DNA of 5,607 bases, taken from the NCBI GenBank assembly GCA_964601355.1, contig CAZRNB010000156.1, forward strand, positions 1-5,607, written 5' to 3'. Under the pieces are notes generated by a model. That model searched no databases and was not told where the DNA came from. It worked only from the letters and a program-made list of their open reading frames with translations. The DNA is from CAZRNB01 sp964601355 (GTDB taxonomy: Bacteria > Planctomycetota > Phycisphaerae > Sedimentisphaerales > Anaerobacaceae). Shown here one piece after another: positions 4,880 to 5,607 of this stretch. The translations under genes and the position numbers were made by a program. Every line of letters starts with the position of its first letter. Within the stretch, counting starts at the first letter, position 1.

Positions 4880-5410
4880 CTAAAAATATGCAGCTCTGGC
4901 CGAATATTCTTTGACAGTCTTGTCTTGGTTGAACTTAATAATCACGGTCAATGTTTTAATGGAATGTGAAACGTTCGTACGGTCGTTCGACCGTCTGGCA
5001 TCAGCTCCTTTGCCCATTAGTCCTAACCCAAAAAAGAAATCGAAACGCTCTACCTGTGAGTTTTCTGTGACTTGGCTAGTCGAAGAGGTCTCACTGGATG
5101 TTCTTTCGTAAACCCATGTCTCTGTGCCATCAGAATCAAGGGTCGTAATGTTAGGCCCACCAAACAGGGCAACCAAGTCAGACTGGGTTGTCTTTCCCTT
5201 CTTAACGGTATCGGTGATAGCTCCATATGAAAGTCGGGTTGGAGTCTCATCTTGCGAACGGTCCGATGGTTGTGAAACCTTCGACTGTGTCGGATTTTGC
5301 TGTGGAGAAGATAAGCATCCGCCTAGTATTAAAGAAATGGCTATAGCCACCAATTCACACCGGACGATGCGAGAGAATCGCCTCAATTGATGTTGTATTG
5401 ATTTTTCCAT
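4880..5410 (-). CDS. BamE/SmpA-like lipoprotein
   Basis: A 176-residue protein. ATG 5410 is preferred over an in-frame TTG at 5425 because AAAGGGGT lies just upstream of it. The signal peptide ends in a lipobox LGGC with Cys32, followed by a Ser/Gln/Pro-rich linker to about residue 60. The domain at about 63-103 (AITDTVKKGKTTQSDLVALF, then GGPNITTLDSDGTETWVYER) has the pattern of the SmpA/OmlA/BamE fold: a helix after a K-G-x-T-x-x-D-L turn, Gly-x-Pro-Asn, then a Trp-x-Tyr strand. BamE is a helper of outer-membrane protein assembly, but many lipoproteins share this fold without that role. A Ser/Thr-rich insertion precedes the final strands (KTLTVIIKFNQDKTVKEY). It heads the two-gene lipoprotein unit. 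Fold assignment is fairly sure, function is not. Confidence 0.75.
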   Translation of the reverse strand: MEKSIQHQLRRFSRIVRCELVAIAISLILGGCLSSPQQNPTQSKVSQPSDRSQDETPTRLSYGAITDTVKKGKTTQSDLVALFGGPNITTLDSDGTETWVYERTSSETSSTSQVTENSQVERFDFFFGLGLMGKGADARRSNDRTNVSHSIKTLTVIIKFNQDKTVKEYSARAAYF

Positions 5411-5414
5411 GTTT

Positions 5415-5422
5415 ACCCCTTT
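5415..5422 (-). promoter_or_regulatory. Ribosome binding site deciding the BamE-like gene start
   Basis: The minus strand has AAAGGGGT 4 nt before ATG 5410. The alternative TTG at 5425 overlaps this region upstream and has no comparable site, so the shorter protein is chosen. Confidence 0.6.
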
Positions 5423-5497
5423 CAACTATGCTGATGGTGTTACATGCCACCTAACTATATTTTATGTGGTTCCGCATTTTTATATTGGGTTTTCCCC

Positions 5498-5526
5498 ATT
5501 ATAAAATACCCTACTACACCGGCCAG
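5498..5526 (-). promoter_or_regulatory. Possible promoter of the lipoprotein operon
   Basis: A perfect TATAAT (5503-5498) on the minus strand lies about 90 nt before the BamE-like start. The hexamer 17 nt upstream is CTGGCC (3/6). A perfect TTGACA (5536-5531) is 27 nt away, too far for the usual spacing. The -10 box is convincing and the -35 box is not. The rest of 5411-5607 holds no gene that I can support. Confidence 0.3.
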
Positions 5527-5607
5527 AAAATGTCAAACGGAAAATACTCAAAGGGTGCACCTGCTGTTTGTAGGTAGATTTTTCAGGCTGCCAAAGGCTT
5601 TGCAGAC

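Noticed and set aside
5554..5607. Possible tail of an upstream minus-strand gene at the right edge
   Set aside because: Frames are open only for a few codons (for example S-A-K-P-L-A-A then stop), too short to support a gene.

Overview
This 5.6-kb window looks like a fragment of a Planctomycetota genome, probably of the Phycisphaerae type. That is inferred from the style of two proteins (a short pseudopilin with an FTLIELLVVIAIIAIL core, and a protein tail with a Y-E-x-x-I-E-x-S-L-Y-K-x-x-x-E-L-Q-R-L block) and is not proven. Almost all genes lie on the minus strand. Only the partial gene at the left edge is on the plus strand.

Layout, left to right: (1) positions 1-468, plus strand, C-terminal part of an uncharacterised protein whose start is outside the window. 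(2) 470-772, minus, a truncated type IV pilin/pseudopilin-like protein, with a 62-bp palindromic element inserted in frame in its leader peptide. (3) 853-2058, minus, a GH130 phosphorylase that matches 4-O-beta-D-mannosyl-D-glucose phosphorylase. (4) 2064-3545, minus, an N-acylglucosamine/cellobiose 2-epimerase family protein, most likely mannobiose 2-epimerase. The two genes are 5 nt apart, and the ribosome binding site of the second lies in the last codons of the first. Together they form a compact mannan-disaccharide pathway: beta-1,4-mannobiose is epimerised to mannosyl-glucose, which is phosphorolysed to mannose 1-phosphate plus glucose. (5) 3561-3656, an array of ACTTTAG-type repeats in inverted arrangement. 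(6) 3652-3786, minus, the N-terminal half of a CopG-type antitoxin that ends where the array begins. (7) 3787-4258, no gene; it holds a promoter-like region, a cluster of small palindromes and a large nested inverted repeat (3887-4044). (8) 4259-4861 and 4880-5410, minus, two lipoproteins in an apparent operon, the promoter-proximal one resembling BamE/SmpA. (9) 5411-5607, upstream region of that operon with a promoter-like TATAAT.

The main theme is repeats invading genes. The pseudopilin carries an in-frame palindromic element with an apparent TAAA target duplication. The epimerase carries two separate heptanucleotide arrays, one just after the signal peptide and one inside the catalytic domain, both a multiple of 21 nt and therefore in frame. 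The antitoxin was apparently cut short by a third repeat type. I see no complete new defence or mobile system; the repeat-driven remodelling of proteins is the part most worth following up.
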